A stretch of 64,000 nucleotides of DNA from Rhodobacteraceae bacterium EhC02 (GTDB taxonomy: Bacteria > Pseudomonadota > Alphaproteobacteria > Rhodobacterales > Rhodobacteraceae). Positions 7,177 to 16,768 of this stretch are shown in pieces. How positions within the stretch are numbered: the first letter of the stretch is position 1; every line of letters begins with the position of its first letter. Under the pieces are notes generated by a model. That model did not search any database. It saw only the letters and a program-made list of their open reading frames with translations, and was not told the origin of the DNA. The stretch covers positions 213,902 to 277,901 of the forward strand of contig LXYH01000045.1 of assembly GCA_001650895.1 (NCBI GenBank), read 5' to 3'. The translations under genes and the position numbers were made by a program.

Positions 7177-9276
7177 ATGGCGATGACATCTTCCACGCAA
7201 CAACGCAACGACCGCATGGTCGCCTTCGGCTTCGCCAACCGCGACGTGGCCTTTGCGATCGGCGTGATCCTTGTGCTGGGCATGTTGTTCGTGCCATTGC
7301 CGCCGGTGATCCTGGACTTCGGGCTTGCCGTGTCGCTGTCCTTGTCGGTGCTGATCCTGATGGTCGCCCTCTGGATACCCAGGCCGCTTGAGTTCAACAG
7401 CTTTCCGACCCTTCTGCTGGTCGTGACCATGTTGCGGCTGGCCCTGAACGTGGCCTCGACCCGGCTGATCCTGAGCGAGGGACACACCGGGCCAGGCGCC
7501 GCCGGCGGGGTGATCGAAGGGTTCTCGCGCTTCATCGTGTCGGGCAATTTCGTGATCGGGATCGTGGTCTTCACGATCCTTGTGGTGATCAACTTCGTCG
7601 TCATCACCAAGGGTTCGACCCGCATTGCCGAGGTTTCGGCGCGGTTCTACCTGGATGCGATGCCGGGCAAGCAGATGGCTGTCGATGCTGACCTGGGCGC
7701 TGGCCTGATCGACGAGGCCGAAGCCCGTCACCGCCGCAAGGAACTTGAGGACGAAAGCAGCTTTTTCGGTGCGATGGACGGTGCCTCGAAATTCGTGCGC
7801 GGCGATGCGATCGCGGGGATCATCATCACGCTGATCAACGTGATCGGCGGCATTCTGATCGGTGTCGTGCAACACGGGCTGGGTGTCGGCGAGGCCGCCA
7901 ATGTCTATACGATCCTGACGATCGGCGATGGGCTTGTGACACAGATCCCCGCGTTGATCGTGTCGCTGGCCGCCGGTCTGATCGTGACCAAGGGCGGCAC
8001 GGTCGGTGCCGCGAACGAGGCCGTCCTGCAGCAGCTGGGCCGCTTTCCCAAGGCGCTTTACATGGCGGCGGGCCTTTTGCTGGGCATCGGCATGCTGCCC
8101 GGATTTCCGATCGGGGTCTTCGTGGCGATGGCCGTGACGCTGGCAGGCCTCGGCCTGTTCATGCAGCGGCAGGCCGCAGCCGCCGCGCGCGACGAAACCC
8201 GCACCACCGCCGAGGCCGAAACCGCCGCCGCCGCAAGCTCGCGCGATGACATTTCCGAGACGCTGAAGCTGGACGATCTGCGGCTGGAACTGGGCGCGGC
8301 GCTGGTGCCGCTGATCAGCAGCCCCGAGGCGGCACTGCCCGGCAAGATCAAGAGCCTGCGCCAGTTGTTTGCCCGCGACTACGGCTTCGTGCTGCCTGCC
8401 GTGCGGATCAAGGACGAACCGACCCTGCCCGCCAACGGTTATGCGATCCTGGTGCAGGGCGTGCAGGCCGCGCGGGGCGAGGTGCGGCCGCGCGCGATGA
8501 TGGTCCTCAACCCCGGCGATGCGCCGCTTGACCTGCCCGGCGAGCGGACCAAGGACCCGACCTTCGGGCTGGATGCCGTCTGGGTGGACGCCGAACGCGC
8601 GGCCGAGGCCGAGACGCTGGGCTGCACCGTGGTCGATCCCGAAAGCGTGGTGATCACCCACCTGACCGAGGTCATCAAGCAGCACATGCCCGAGTTGCTG
8701 ACCTATGGCGCCACGCAGTCCCTGATCGACGGACTGGCGCGCGAGTACCAGAAACTGGTGGGCGACATCACCACCAATGCCCCCGCGATCCTGGTGCAGC
8801 ATGTCCTGCAAGCGCTGCTGACCGAGCGTGTGTCGATCCGCAACCTGCCCCTGATCGTCGAGGCCATCGCCGAGGCCAGCCGCAACACCGCCAATGTGAC
8901 CACGATCACCGAACATGTGCGGCGGCGTCTGTCGAACCAGATCTGCCAGGCCCTGGCCGACGAGACCGGTTTCGTGTCGGTCATCACCATGTCGGCGGCA
9001 TGGGAATCCGAATTCAACGCCGCCGTGCGCGTGACGGGGGACGAGCGCAATTTCCTGATGTCGCCGCAGCGCGTGCAGGAATTCGTCCTCGAGGCGCGCA
9101 AGGAGATCCAGAAATTCGCGCAGCGCGATGAATGGCCCGCGCTTCTGGTCAGCCCCGAGGTGCGCAGCTTTGTCCGCTCGATGCTGGAACGGGTCAGCCC
9201 GATGACTCAGGTCATCTCGCATAACGAGGTGCATCGCAAGGCATCGCTGCGCACCGTCGCGACGATCGGCGGCTAG
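7177..9276 (+). CDS. flhA: Flagellar export gate protein FlhA
   Basis: Largest subunit of the export gate; its cytoplasmic domain docks chaperone-substrate complexes. 699 residues. The N-terminal half has eight predicted membrane helices and the FHIPEP-family loop (SARFYLDAMPGKQMAVDADL, near 150-170). The C-terminal half is the soluble FlhA-C domain. It starts 11 bases after the transglycosylase with GGAG upstream. A long overlapping frame exists on the opposite strand but is a shadow. Confidence 0.97.
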   Translation: MAMTSSTQQRNDRMVAFGFANRDVAFAIGVILVLGMLFVPLPPVILDFGLAVSLSLSVLILMVALWIPRPLEFNSFPTLLLVVTMLRLALNVASTRLILSEGHTGPGAAGGVIEGFSRFIVSGNFVIGIVVFTILVVINFVVITKGSTRIAEVSARFYLDAMPGKQMAVDADLGAGLIDEAEARHRRKELEDESSFFGAMDGASKFVRGDAIAGIIITLINVIGGILIGVVQHGLGVGEAANVYTILTIGDGLVTQIPALIVSLAAGLIVTKGGTVGAANEAVLQQLGRFPKALYMAAGLLLGIGMLPGFPIGVFVAMAVTLAGLGLFMQRQAAAAARDETRTTAEAETAAAASSRDDISETLKLDDLRLELGAALVPLISSPEAALPGKIKSLRQLFARDYGFVLPAVRIKDEPTLPANGYAILVQGVQAARGEVRPRAMMVLNPGDAPLDLPGERTKDPTFGLDAVWVDAERAAEAETLGCTVVDPESVVITHLTEVIKQHMPELLTYGATQSLIDGLAREYQKLVGDITTNAPAILVQHVLQALLTERVSIRNLPLIVEAIAEASRNTANVTTITEHVRRRLSNQICQALADETGFVSVITMSAAWESEFNAAVRVTGDERNFLMSPQRVQEFVLEARKEIQKFAQRDEWPALLVSPEVRSFVRSMLERVSPMTQVISHNEVHRKASLRTVATIGG

Positions 9277-9278
9277 AC

Positions 9279-10034
9279 GTGGACCTGGACCTTTTCCTGA
9301 CCTCGCAATTCCTGTCCGTAGGGCTGGTCTTTGCCCGCATCGGAAGCGCGCTTGCCTTCATGCCGGGTTTCGGGGAACGGTCCGTGCCGCTGCGCTTTCG
9401 GCTGCTGCTGGCCGTCGTGATGGCAGCGGCACTTGCGCCTGCAACACCTGTCGGGCCACTGACCATCGACAATCCGCTCATGCTGCTGCCGATACTGGCG
9501 ATCGAGGTGACGCTGGGCATCTGGATCGGCGTCACCGCGCGGATCATCATGACGGCGCTGCAATTCGCCGGGTACCAGATCGGGCTGGTCTCCGGCCTTG
9601 CCAACGCATTTGCCCCGGAAACCGGATCCTTCCAGGGTTCAACCATGATCGCCGACGCGCTGATGATGGCGGGCGTCGCCCTGATCTTCGCAAGCGATCT
9701 GCATCACGTGATCATCGGCGCGCTGCTCATGAGCTATGATGTGTTCCCGCCCGGACAGATGATGGCGGGGGACCTCGCCCAGCAGGCGGTCAAGGCGGTC
9801 GCGGCAAGCTTTTACATCGGGTTCGCCCTGACGGTGCCGTTTCACGTGATGGGCCTTGTTCTGAACCTCGGCATGGGGCTGGCGAACCGGATGATGCCGG
9901 CGCTGCCGGTGTTCTTCGTGGCCACGCCCGTGCTGATCGGTGCGGGGATACTGGTGCTGGTCATGGCGGCACCCGCCGTTCTTGACGGTTTCATCCAGCG
10001 CTTTGCCACTTGGCTTGGCACACTGACGTTCTAG
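9279..10034 (+). CDS. fliR: Flagellar export gate protein FliR
   Basis: Integral membrane core subunit of the export gate, assembling with FliP and FliQ. 251 residues with about six hydrophobic helices and the FliR-type segment PGFGERSVPLRFRLLLA. Starts with GTG only two bases after the flhA stop, so translation is probably coupled. The order flhA-fliR-flhB is common in alphaproteobacteria. Confidence 0.94.
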   Translation: MDLDLFLTSQFLSVGLVFARIGSALAFMPGFGERSVPLRFRLLLAVVMAAALAPATPVGPLTIDNPLMLLPILAIEVTLGIWIGVTARIIMTALQFAGYQIGLVSGLANAFAPETGSFQGSTMIADALMMAGVALIFASDLHHVIIGALLMSYDVFPPGQMMAGDLAQQAVKAVAASFYIGFALTVPFHVMGLVLNLGMGLANRMMPALPVFFVATPVLIGAGILVLVMAAPAVLDGFIQRFATWLGTLTF

Positions 10035-10043
10035 GGCGGTGGC

Positions 10044-11165
10044 ATGAGCGAAGAAGACGACAGCAGCAAAACCGAGGAACCGACCGAGCGCAAACTGCGC
10101 AAGGCGCGCGAGAAGGGCGATGTGCCCTCTTCGCGCGAAACCGGCAACCTGATGTGCGTGTTCTCTCTGCTGGCCATCACGCTGTTCCTGCTGCCCCAGG
10201 TGATGCCCGATCTTGCCGGCGTGCTGCGGGGCCTGTTCCAGATGGCCGGACAGATCGAGATCGGCGAGGACGCGGCCGGGCTTGCCGATCTCGGGCAGGT
10301 GTCCGACCAGTTGACGCGCGGCGTTGCCGCGACCCTGGGGCCGGTGGTTCTGGTGATGGTTCTGGCCGCATTGTTCGGCGTCATGATCCAGGGCGAAACC
10401 GCGGTGGCGCTGGAAAGGATCAAACCCGAGATTTCCAAGATCTCGCCGATAGCGGGGTTCAAGCGGCTGTTCTCGCTCGATGCGCTGGTGGAGTTCCTCA
10501 AGAACGTAGCCAAGGTTCTTGTGGTGGGCGCGATCACGCTGTTCATCGCAAAGCAAGCCGTGACGGCCATCTGGCAGGTGCCCGACGCCCTGCCCGAGGC
10601 GTTCCTGGGCCATGTCCGCCAGATCGTCATACGCCTGATGATCATCACGACCGTATTCCTGGCCGTTCTGGCGGTGGCCGACATCCTGTGGAAACGGGCG
10701 CAGTGGCTGAAGAAGCAGCGCATGAGCATCCGCGAGCTGCGCGATGAATTCAAGGACAGCGAAGGCGACCCGCATATCAAGGCCAAGCGCGGCGAAATAC
10801 GGCGCAAGCGCGCCCGCCAGCGCATCGCCGTCGCCGTTCCCACGGCAACCCTGGTACTGACCAACCCCACCCACTATGCGGTCGCGCTGAAATATGTGCC
10901 CGGCGTCGACCGGGCGCCTGTCTGCGTCGCCAAGGGAACGGGGCTGATGGCCGCGCAGATCCGCCGCATCGCCCGCGAGAACGACGTGACCATCGTCGAG
11001 AACCGCCCCCTCGCCCGTGCGCTGCACGCCATCGTCGAAGTGGATAGCGCGATCCCGGTCGAACATTGGCAGGCCGTGGCCGAAATCATCGGATATGTCA
11101 TGGATCTGCGCCGCAACATCCGGCGTAAACCGCCCGCAGGCTCGCAGCTTCGCGATTTCGATTGA
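10044..11165 (+). CDS. flhB: Flagellar export switch protein FlhB
   Basis: Controls the switch of export from rod/hook to filament substrates. 373 residues. The charged N-terminus (TEEPTERKLRKAREKG), four membrane helices and the cytoplasmic self-cleavage motif NPTH (274-277) are all present, so autocleavage should be intact. Last gene of the flgB operon; it converges with the motE-like gene, leaving 19 bases with no obvious terminator. Confidence 0.97.
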   Translation: MSEEDDSSKTEEPTERKLRKAREKGDVPSSRETGNLMCVFSLLAITLFLLPQVMPDLAGVLRGLFQMAGQIEIGEDAAGLADLGQVSDQLTRGVAATLGPVVLVMVLAALFGVMIQGETAVALERIKPEISKISPIAGFKRLFSLDALVEFLKNVAKVLVVGAITLFIAKQAVTAIWQVPDALPEAFLGHVRQIVIRLMIITTVFLAVLAVADILWKRAQWLKKQRMSIRELRDEFKDSEGDPHIKAKRGEIRRKRARQRIAVAVPTATLVLTNPTHYAVALKYVPGVDRAPVCVAKGTGLMAAQIRRIARENDVTIVENRPLARALHAIVEVDSAIPVEHWQAVAEIIGYVMDLRRNIRRKPPAGSQLRDFD

Positions 11166-11184
11166 CGGTCCCGGCGCGCTGAAC

Positions 11185-11832
11185 TCAGTTCAGGCGGATG
11201 CGGTCAAGGCGGCGATCACCCGGCAGTTTTGCCCGTTCCAGCAGGATCAGCGACAGCGCGCGTGCCCGGACGGGGTTCAGCGCCGCAAGGATCGGCGCCG
11301 CGTTCCGCTCTGCCATGGTGCCCAGGACGGTGACGGTCACCTCGAGATCCAGATCGTCCATGATCGCGGCGGCGTCCTTTGGCTTCATGTTGCTGTAAAG
11401 GGCGACAAGCCGGTCGACATCGGCGACATGGGCCATGCTGGCGCGTTCCAGAAGTGCTTCGACCTCCTGCTTGAGCTCTTCCAGTCGGGCGGTCTCGATC
11501 GCCAGCATCTCTTTCGCCAGATCGATCTCGGCCGCGCGCTGCGCCAGCACGGAACGCTGGTTTTCCAGCAGTTCACGCTCGGCGGTGACGGCGGCCAGCA
11601 TCTCGTCCGGGGTGCCCTCTGGCGGGCCTGCAAGCGGCGGGGCTTCGGTGGGCGCCGCGGTGGGCTCCTCGGTCGCGGCGGATGCGGCCGTCACGAAATA
11701 GGACGATCCGAAATCGGCCCCCGACAAGGCATGACCCGGCTGCACATAGGACATTGCCGACAGGCCCAGCTTGGCAACGCCCGCCAGAACGAGGGTGCTA
11801 AAGACGACAGTGACGGAACGGGGCGGTTTCAT
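11185..11832 (-). CDS. motE: MotE-family periplasmic motor protein
   Basis: 215 residues. An N-terminal membrane anchor or uncleaved signal (about 8-30), a Pro/Ala-rich linker, a coiled coil (about 85-130) and a C-terminal MgtE-N-like domain (SNMKPKDAAAIMDDLDLEV...) match MotE, the periplasmic chaperone of MotC in Sinorhizobium motors; proteins of this type usually accompany fliM in alphaproteobacteria. Overlaps the upstream gene by 4 bases, so it is co-translated with it. The symbol is by family resemblance, not proven orthology. Confidence 0.7.
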   Translation of the reverse strand: MKPPRSVTVVFSTLVLAGVAKLGLSAMSYVQPGHALSGADFGSSYFVTAASAATEEPTAAPTEAPPLAGPPEGTPDEMLAAVTAERELLENQRSVLAQRAAEIDLAKEMLAIETARLEELKQEVEALLERASMAHVADVDRLVALYSNMKPKDAAAIMDDLDLEVTVTVLGTMAERNAAPILAALNPVRARALSLILLERAKLPGDRRLDRIRLN

Positions 11833-12269
11833 GCCTCGCGGCTCCGGATCGTTTCAAAGAAGCTGCGCACCAGATCGGCCTTGTCGGTCACACGGGCCAT
11901 GCCGGGCGGCAGCTGCACGGGGCGCGTGGCCGCGGGGCGCTGCGACAGGAAGAAGGGCCCAAGATCAAGGCAGGCTTCGCCCGCGACCGAAGGGGCGGGT
12001 GCCTTGGGCACGTAGGTGGCGGCAGCCGTGCGCGTCAGGGGCGGTTCCTCGTCGCGCTTGGGCGCAGGCCGGGCTTGCGCTTCGGTGCGCAGGGATTTGA
12101 CCGAATTCTCGGTCCGGTCCACCGCCACGGAAAACTGATCCACGACAGGCTGCAACTCCCGCATCGCCAGAACCAGGGTACGCACCCTGCGATCCACAAG
12201 GAATGCATAGGCCAGCGTTCCGATCAGAAGCAGCATGATGATCAGGTCAATCAAGAGCGCCATTTGCAT
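11829..12269 (-). CDS. Flagellar-operon membrane protein (DUF6468-like)
   Basis: 146 residues with one N-terminal membrane helix (about 4-24) followed by a heptad-patterned helix (about 28-65) and a Pro/Arg-rich, probably disordered tail. Proteins of this size and layout (DUF6468) are found between fliM and the motE-like gene in alphaproteobacterial flagellar operons; no biochemical role is known to me. It overlaps fliM by 23 bases and motE by 4, which argues strongly that it is translated. Confidence 0.65.
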   Translation of the reverse strand: MQMALLIDLIIMLLLIGTLAYAFLVDRRVRTLVLAMRELQPVVDQFSVAVDRTENSVKSLRTEAQARPAPKRDEEPPLTRTAAATYVPKAPAPSVAGEACLDLGPFFLSQRPAATRPVQLPPGMARVTDKADLVRSFFETIRSREA

Positions 12270-13239
12270 TCTCCTCTTCTTTCTCTTCGAATGTCGCTGT
12301 CACGCGCAACGCGACCGAGCCGTTCTTTCTGCGGCCGATGGCGGCGCGGAACATGTCCTTTCCGCTGCAGGCGACCGTCACCTCATGCGTGCCGTCGATC
12401 CCGAGGTTCAGGACCTGCCCCGGTTTCCAGCCCAGCACATCCGCCAGCGGCACGTCCCGTTCATGCAGCACCGCCGTCAGCGTGACCGGCGTATGGTTGA
12501 GCGATTGTGACAACAGCGCCCGTGATCCCGGATCGCTGCCCAATTGCGCCACGCTGCGCGATTGCGCCAACTGGGGGCGCACACTGTCCATGGTCCGGTG
12601 CGGCACGATCAGGCACATCAGGCCGCCCCGGCCGTTCAGGTCGATGCGCAACGTGACGCGGGCGCAGGCCGCGTCGACCGGCGCCAGCATGACATCGCGC
12701 GGCCCGCTTTCCATCGCGCCGGCCGTGAAGGACACTTTTTCAAGCGGCTCGAAGGCCGTCGCGACCTCGTGCAGGGCAAGGCCCACAAGCCGCCCGGCCA
12801 GACGCTTTTCGATGGCGGTGAAGGCGCGCGGCTGCCATGCGGCAGCGCCGGAGCCTTCCGTCGCATCGGCGCTGGCCGCAGCGGGATCGGGCGCACCCAG
12901 CATGATTTCAAGGGCCGAGAACAGCAGATCGGGATCAATCGTGACCGCCAGCGCGCCATCCCAGGGAGAGGCATTCACCAGCGCGATCAACCCCGGATCG
13001 GGGGCCGCGGCCAGCGCATCGCCACAGGCCAGGTAATCGACCGCCTGCAAGGTCACGTCCGCCTGCACGTTCAGCGCGGCGCGCAGCGTGGGGCCAAGGG
13101 CCTGCACCGCACGATCCATCACGACCTCGAACAGCGGCAGGCGTTCGTAGCTGCGCGTGGCGATGCGAATGATCTCTTCCTGCACCTGGGCGGTCATGCC
13201 GCCATGGCCGGGTACGGCAGTTGTCTGTGTCTGCGTCAT
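12247..13239 (-). CDS. fliM: Flagellar motor switch protein FliM
   Basis: C-ring switch component that binds CheY-P and, with FliG and FliN, sets rotation direction. 330 residues. The central CheC-like domain and C-terminal SpoA domain (NLGIDGTHEVTVACSGKDMF) are recognisable. The N-terminal CheY-binding peptide of enteric FliM (LSQ.EIDALL) is not evident at the start here. It overlaps fliL by 4 bases, so translation is coupled. Confidence 0.88.
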   Translation of the reverse strand: MTQTQTTAVPGHGGMTAQVQEEIIRIATRSYERLPLFEVVMDRAVQALGPTLRAALNVQADVTLQAVDYLACGDALAAAPDPGLIALVNASPWDGALAVTIDPDLLFSALEIMLGAPDPAAASADATEGSGAAAWQPRAFTAIEKRLAGRLVGLALHEVATAFEPLEKVSFTAGAMESGPRDVMLAPVDAACARVTLRIDLNGRGGLMCLIVPHRTMDSVRPQLAQSRSVAQLGSDPGSRALLSQSLNHTPVTLTAVLHERDVPLADVLGWKPGQVLNLGIDGTHEVTVACSGKDMFRAAIGRRKNGSVALRVTATFEEKEEENANGALD

Positions 13240-13820
13240 TGGATCACAAGCCCCATGATCAGCACCTCATGTGGCGCATCGTTGCCGGCAATCGCCCGCG
13301 CGCGGCGCAAAAGCTCGCCCTTCACGGTGACAAGACCAAGCGTTCCGTCAAGATCGCGCTCGGCCAGTTGCCGAAGGTAGTCCTGGAATGCATCGCGCAG
13401 AAAGACGTGGCGCATTTCCACCATGCCACCTTCGTCCTGCGTCCTGTCATAGACCAGCGCCAGATCCAGTTTCAGAAAGCGGCTTGTCTGCCGCCCCGAG
13501 GCCGCCGTTGCGGTGATGTTCACGATCATTTCCTCGAATGGCATGACGACCATGTCAGCGCCCGGCGGGGCCGGGTTTTCACCCTCCGCCTGCGGGGCCG
13601 CCACATCTTCATGCGGCGCGCTGCCGCTCAGCATCGCCAACAGGTTGCCCGGCCCGACCGCCGCGACAAGACCCCCGACCAGTGCCACGACCGACAGCAG
13701 AACAAGCCCAAGGATCATGCCGATCTTGCGACGCGATCCGCCTTTCGGGGCGACGTCAGCACCTGCATCGACGCCTGCGGGCGCCGCGTCCCCCTCGGGC
13801 AATGCTTTCTTCTTGAACAT
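13236..13820 (-). CDS. fliL: Flagellar basal body-associated protein FliL
   Basis: Single-pass protein that surrounds and supports the stators. 194 residues: a cytoplasmic basic N-terminus, one membrane helix (about 33-57), a linker and the periplasmic FliL domain (MVVMPFEEMIVNITATA... to the end). First gene of the fliL-fliM-DUF6468-motE operon, divergent from fliF. Confidence 0.9.
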   Translation of the reverse strand: MFKKKALPEGDAAPAGVDAGADVAPKGGSRRKIGMILGLVLLSVVALVGGLVAAVGPGNLLAMLSGSAPHEDVAAPQAEGENPAPPGADMVVMPFEEMIVNITATAASGRQTSRFLKLDLALVYDRTQDEGGMVEMRHVFLRDAFQDYLRQLAERDLDGTLGLVTVKGELLRRARAIAGNDAPHEVLIMGLVIQ

Positions 13821-13975
13821 GAGCCACCCAACTATCCGACCAGAACAGCGTAAAACTGCATGATCAATATGTAAAATTCATCTCTGATAGGCAAGAACTA
13901 AAAACAAACTATACTTGCTATTCTTGATTTGTTACGTTTAAGTCTGGTTAATTTCACCTGTTCCGGATTCAGACT
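13821..13975. promoter_or_regulatory. Divergent fliL/fliF promoter region
   Basis: A 155-base AT-rich gap. It contains TTAA-N6-TTAA (13938-13951), one base short of the CtrA consensus spacing of seven, 25 bases before the fliF start. No other operator is clear. Confidence 0.45.
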
Positions 13976-15661
13976 TTGCAGCCGATACTCAATAATCTCG
14001 TCGCGCTTGGGCGAACCCGACTGATTGCACTCGGCGTCACCGGCGTCGGGCTTGTGCTGGCCCTGTTTTTTGGTCTCAACGCGGTCATGAAACCGACTTT
14101 CGTGCCGCTTTACAGCGACCTGTCGCTTGCTGGGGCGGGGCGCGTGGTGGCGGCGCTGGAACAGGAAGGCTTTGCCGTCGAACTGGGCGGCGGCGGGTCG
14201 ATCGTGTCGGTCGCGCAAGAAGACGTGGCGCGCGCACGGATGGCCCTGGCCGAACAGGGACTACCCGGAGAGGGCGCGCCGGGCTGGGAAATCTTCGACA
14301 ATGCCAGCGGGCTGGGCATGAACAGTTTCATGCAGCAGGTCAGCCGCATGCGCGCGCTGGAGGGCGAACTGGCGCGCTCGATCCTGACGATCGACGGCAT
14401 CGACGCGGCCCGCGTGCACCTGGTTCTGCCGGACCGCGAGGCGTTCTCGCGCACGCGTCCCGAGCCCAGCGCATCCGTCATCGTGCGCGGGCGCACGACG
14501 CAGACGATCGGCCGCCGCCAGGCCGAGGCGATCCGCGCGCTGGTGGCATCCGCCGTGCCGGACCTTGCGCCGTCGCGCGTGACGGTCCTGACCGCCAGCG
14601 GCGAGACGATCCTGTCCGAAGAGCTACCCGGAGAGGCGGCTCTGGGTGCGGCGGGATCGGCCATCGAGGACCGCATGTCCCGCAGCATCACCGAGATCCT
14701 GACCGCGCGGGTGGGCGCCGGCAATGCGCGCGTGCAGGTCAATGTCAGCCTGAGCAGCGAACGCCAGGTGATCCGCAGCCAGACCTTCGATCCGCAGCAG
14801 CAGGTCGTCCGGTCGACCGAAAGCCGCGAGGAAACCCGCGAGGACCGCAATGCGGCGGGCGGCGACCTTGGCGTGGCGGGCAACCTGCCGGCCGAGCTGG
14901 CGGATGCGGGGCCTGGACAGCAATCGGCCAACAACTCGGCGCGCACCGATGAGATCGTGAACTACGAGATCGGGTCGACTCAGAGCGAGACGGTGCGCGA
15001 ACCGGGTGACGTGACGCGGATCTCGGTCGCGGTGCTGGTCAATGGCATCTACAACGTGGCCGAGGACGGCACCGTCACCTATGAAGAGCGCCCCGCCGAA
15101 GAACTGGAGCGGCTTGCAGCGCTGGTGCGCTCTGCCGTGGGTTTCGATGCGGAACGCGGTGACACCGTGTCGGTCGACAGCTTGCGGTTCATCGACTACT
15201 CGCTCGAGGTTGGCGCCCCGCCGGGCATGTCGGTCATGGAAGTGCTGACCGCGAACCTCATGTCGATCCTGCGCAGCCTTTTCGCTTTGGCGCTGGTTGC
15301 GGTGGTTCTGATTTTCGGCGTCACGCCGCTGCTGCGCAAGCTGTCCGCCGAGGGTGGTCTGGCGCTGGCGGGTCCGGGCATGCAGGGCGCGCCTGCGCTG
15401 GCCGGAAACGGTGCCGTGCCGCAGGTGGCGAACCGCGCCCCTGCCGCCGCCCTGTCGGGGCCCGCGCGCACGCAACCCATGGCGGGATCGATCGACGTGA
15501 TGAGCCCGATGGAGGGCGAGCTTCAGGACGATCTCGTGACGCTTGCCTCGGTCTCGGGCGGGGTGCGGCGCGGGCGGATCAACGTGATCGGCCAGCTTGT
15601 CGAGAACGAACCGACCGAGGCGCTGCGCGTCATGCAGAACTGGCTGTCAGAAGAGGCATGA
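13976..15661 (+). CDS. fliF: Flagellar MS-ring protein FliF
   Basis: Forms the MS ring in the inner membrane. 561 residues: N-terminal membrane helix (about 15-37), YscJ/FliF ring-building domains (YSDLSLAGAGRVVAALEQEG onward), a second helix near 430-452 and the FliG-binding C-terminal tail. Translation must begin at TTG (13976): an in-frame stop lies just upstream and no ATG is available until deep inside the first helix. The Shine-Dalgarno is weak. First gene of the fliF-fliH-fliN-fliP-fliG operon. Confidence 0.95.
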   Translation: MQPILNNLVALGRTRLIALGVTGVGLVLALFFGLNAVMKPTFVPLYSDLSLAGAGRVVAALEQEGFAVELGGGGSIVSVAQEDVARARMALAEQGLPGEGAPGWEIFDNASGLGMNSFMQQVSRMRALEGELARSILTIDGIDAARVHLVLPDREAFSRTRPEPSASVIVRGRTTQTIGRRQAEAIRALVASAVPDLAPSRVTVLTASGETILSEELPGEAALGAAGSAIEDRMSRSITEILTARVGAGNARVQVNVSLSSERQVIRSQTFDPQQQVVRSTESREETREDRNAAGGDLGVAGNLPAELADAGPGQQSANNSARTDEIVNYEIGSTQSETVREPGDVTRISVAVLVNGIYNVAEDGTVTYEERPAEELERLAALVRSAVGFDAERGDTVSVDSLRFIDYSLEVGAPPGMSVMEVLTANLMSILRSLFALALVAVVLIFGVTPLLRKLSAEGGLALAGPGMQGAPALAGNGAVPQVANRAPAAALSGPARTQPMAGSIDVMSPMEGELQDDLVTLASVSGGVRRGRINVIGQLVENEPTEALRVMQNWLSEEA

Positions 15662-15665
15662 TCCC

Positions 15666-16322
15666 ATGAGCCTGGTATTCGACCGAGATTTCGACCTGGA
15701 ACTGGCGCGCGAGAACCGGCAGGTCCTGCGCGACGGGCAGGCCTATTACAGCCAGGACGCATTGCTTGAGGCGGTAAGCGAGGCACGCGCCACCGCATTT
15801 GCGGAAGGCCGGCGCACGGGCCATGCCGAAGGGCTGGCCGAGGCAGCGGGGCTGGACGGTGCAAGACGCGCGGCGGCGCTGGAGGTTCTGGGACCGCAGA
15901 TGGCGGCGCTGATCCAGGCGGCGGACGAGCACCGTGCGGCGCTTGAGGCGCAGCTGCTGGATTTCTCGCTGTCGGTGTGCGAGCAGGTCTTCCCGGAATT
16001 GCTGCAGCACCGCGCGCATGACCGGGCGCTGGCGCAGGTGCGCCGCGCCCTCAGCGTCGGGCTTGGCAGTGCGACGTTGCAGGTGTCGCTATCCCCAGAC
16101 GGGCTGCGTCTGCTGCGCGAGGAACTGGACAGCACCATCAGCGAATTCGGTCTGATAGGCCGCGTCGCATTGCGTGCCGATCCTGACCTGGCCGACGGCG
16201 ACACACGGGTCGCCTGGGACAGCGGATTCCTTGAATACAGCTTCTCATCAATCTGCGACCGCATCCTTGGCGCCTTGCGCGATGCGCGGTCCGCTGTCCC
16301 CACCCACCTTCTGGAGCGCTGA
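15666..16322 (+). CDS. fliH: Flagellar export regulator FliH
   Basis: Peripheral stalk that holds FliI and links it to FliN in the C ring. 218 residues from MSLVFDRDF. The Ala/Glu-rich helical middle (about 35-90) and the C-terminal FliH/V-ATPase-E-like domain with HRAHDRALAQVRRAL and DPDLADGDTRVAWDSGFLEYS (typical of FliH: G-C/D-...-G) support the call. The start 4 bases after fliF is chosen over upstream in-frame ATGs that would overlap fliF by about 65 bases. Confidence 0.85.
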   Translation: MSLVFDRDFDLELARENRQVLRDGQAYYSQDALLEAVSEARATAFAEGRRTGHAEGLAEAAGLDGARRAAALEVLGPQMAALIQAADEHRAALEAQLLDFSLSVCEQVFPELLQHRAHDRALAQVRRALSVGLGSATLQVSLSPDGLRLLREELDSTISEFGLIGRVALRADPDLADGDTRVAWDSGFLEYSFSSICDRILGALRDARSAVPTHLLER

Positions 16323-16324
16323 GC

Positions 16325-16762
16325 ATGGCCGACGAACCCACCGAGCACACGGTTGACCCCACATCCGACGAGGCGACCGTTCCCGCAAGCGGGGCCGCGC
16401 CACAGAAAAGCGCATCGCCCCTGTCCGAGGCCTTTCCCGAGCTTGACGCCCCAGCCGCGCCAGCAGGCAGCGTGGTTGCGGGCGGATCCCAGGCCAAGTC
16501 GCAGGCCGGGCGCAACATCGAGGCGATGCTGAACGTCGATCTGCGCGTTCAGGTCATCCTGGGCCATGCGCGGATGCCCATCTCGCAGCTGTTGAAGCTG
16601 TCGCGCGGATCGGTGATCGAACTGGATCGCCAGATCGGCGAACCGGTCGACTTGGTCATCAATGACAGGCTGGTGGCCAGGGGTGACCTTGTGAAGCTGG
16701 ATGATGACCGGATCGGCGTCACCCTGACCGAGATCGTCAAAGACTACGTGTCGGACAACTGA
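16325..16762 (+). CDS. fliN: Flagellar motor switch protein FliN
   Basis: C-ring base component. 145 residues: about 60 residues of Pro/Ala/Glu-rich disordered leader, then the SpoA domain (MLNVDLRVQVILGHARMPI to the end, with VIELDRQIGEPVDLVIND), diagnostic of FliN. It starts 2 bases after fliH. Confidence 0.93.
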   Translation: MADEPTEHTVDPTSDEATVPASGAAPQKSASPLSEAFPELDAPAAPAGSVVAGGSQAKSQAGRNIEAMLNVDLRVQVILGHARMPISQLLKLSRGSVIELDRQIGEPVDLVINDRLVARGDLVKLDDDRIGVTLTEIVKDYVSDN

Positions 16763-16768
16763 CCGCGC

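Noticed and set aside
7111..9234. 707-codon frame on the minus strand opposite flhA
   Set aside because: Shadow of flhA caused by third-position GC bias.
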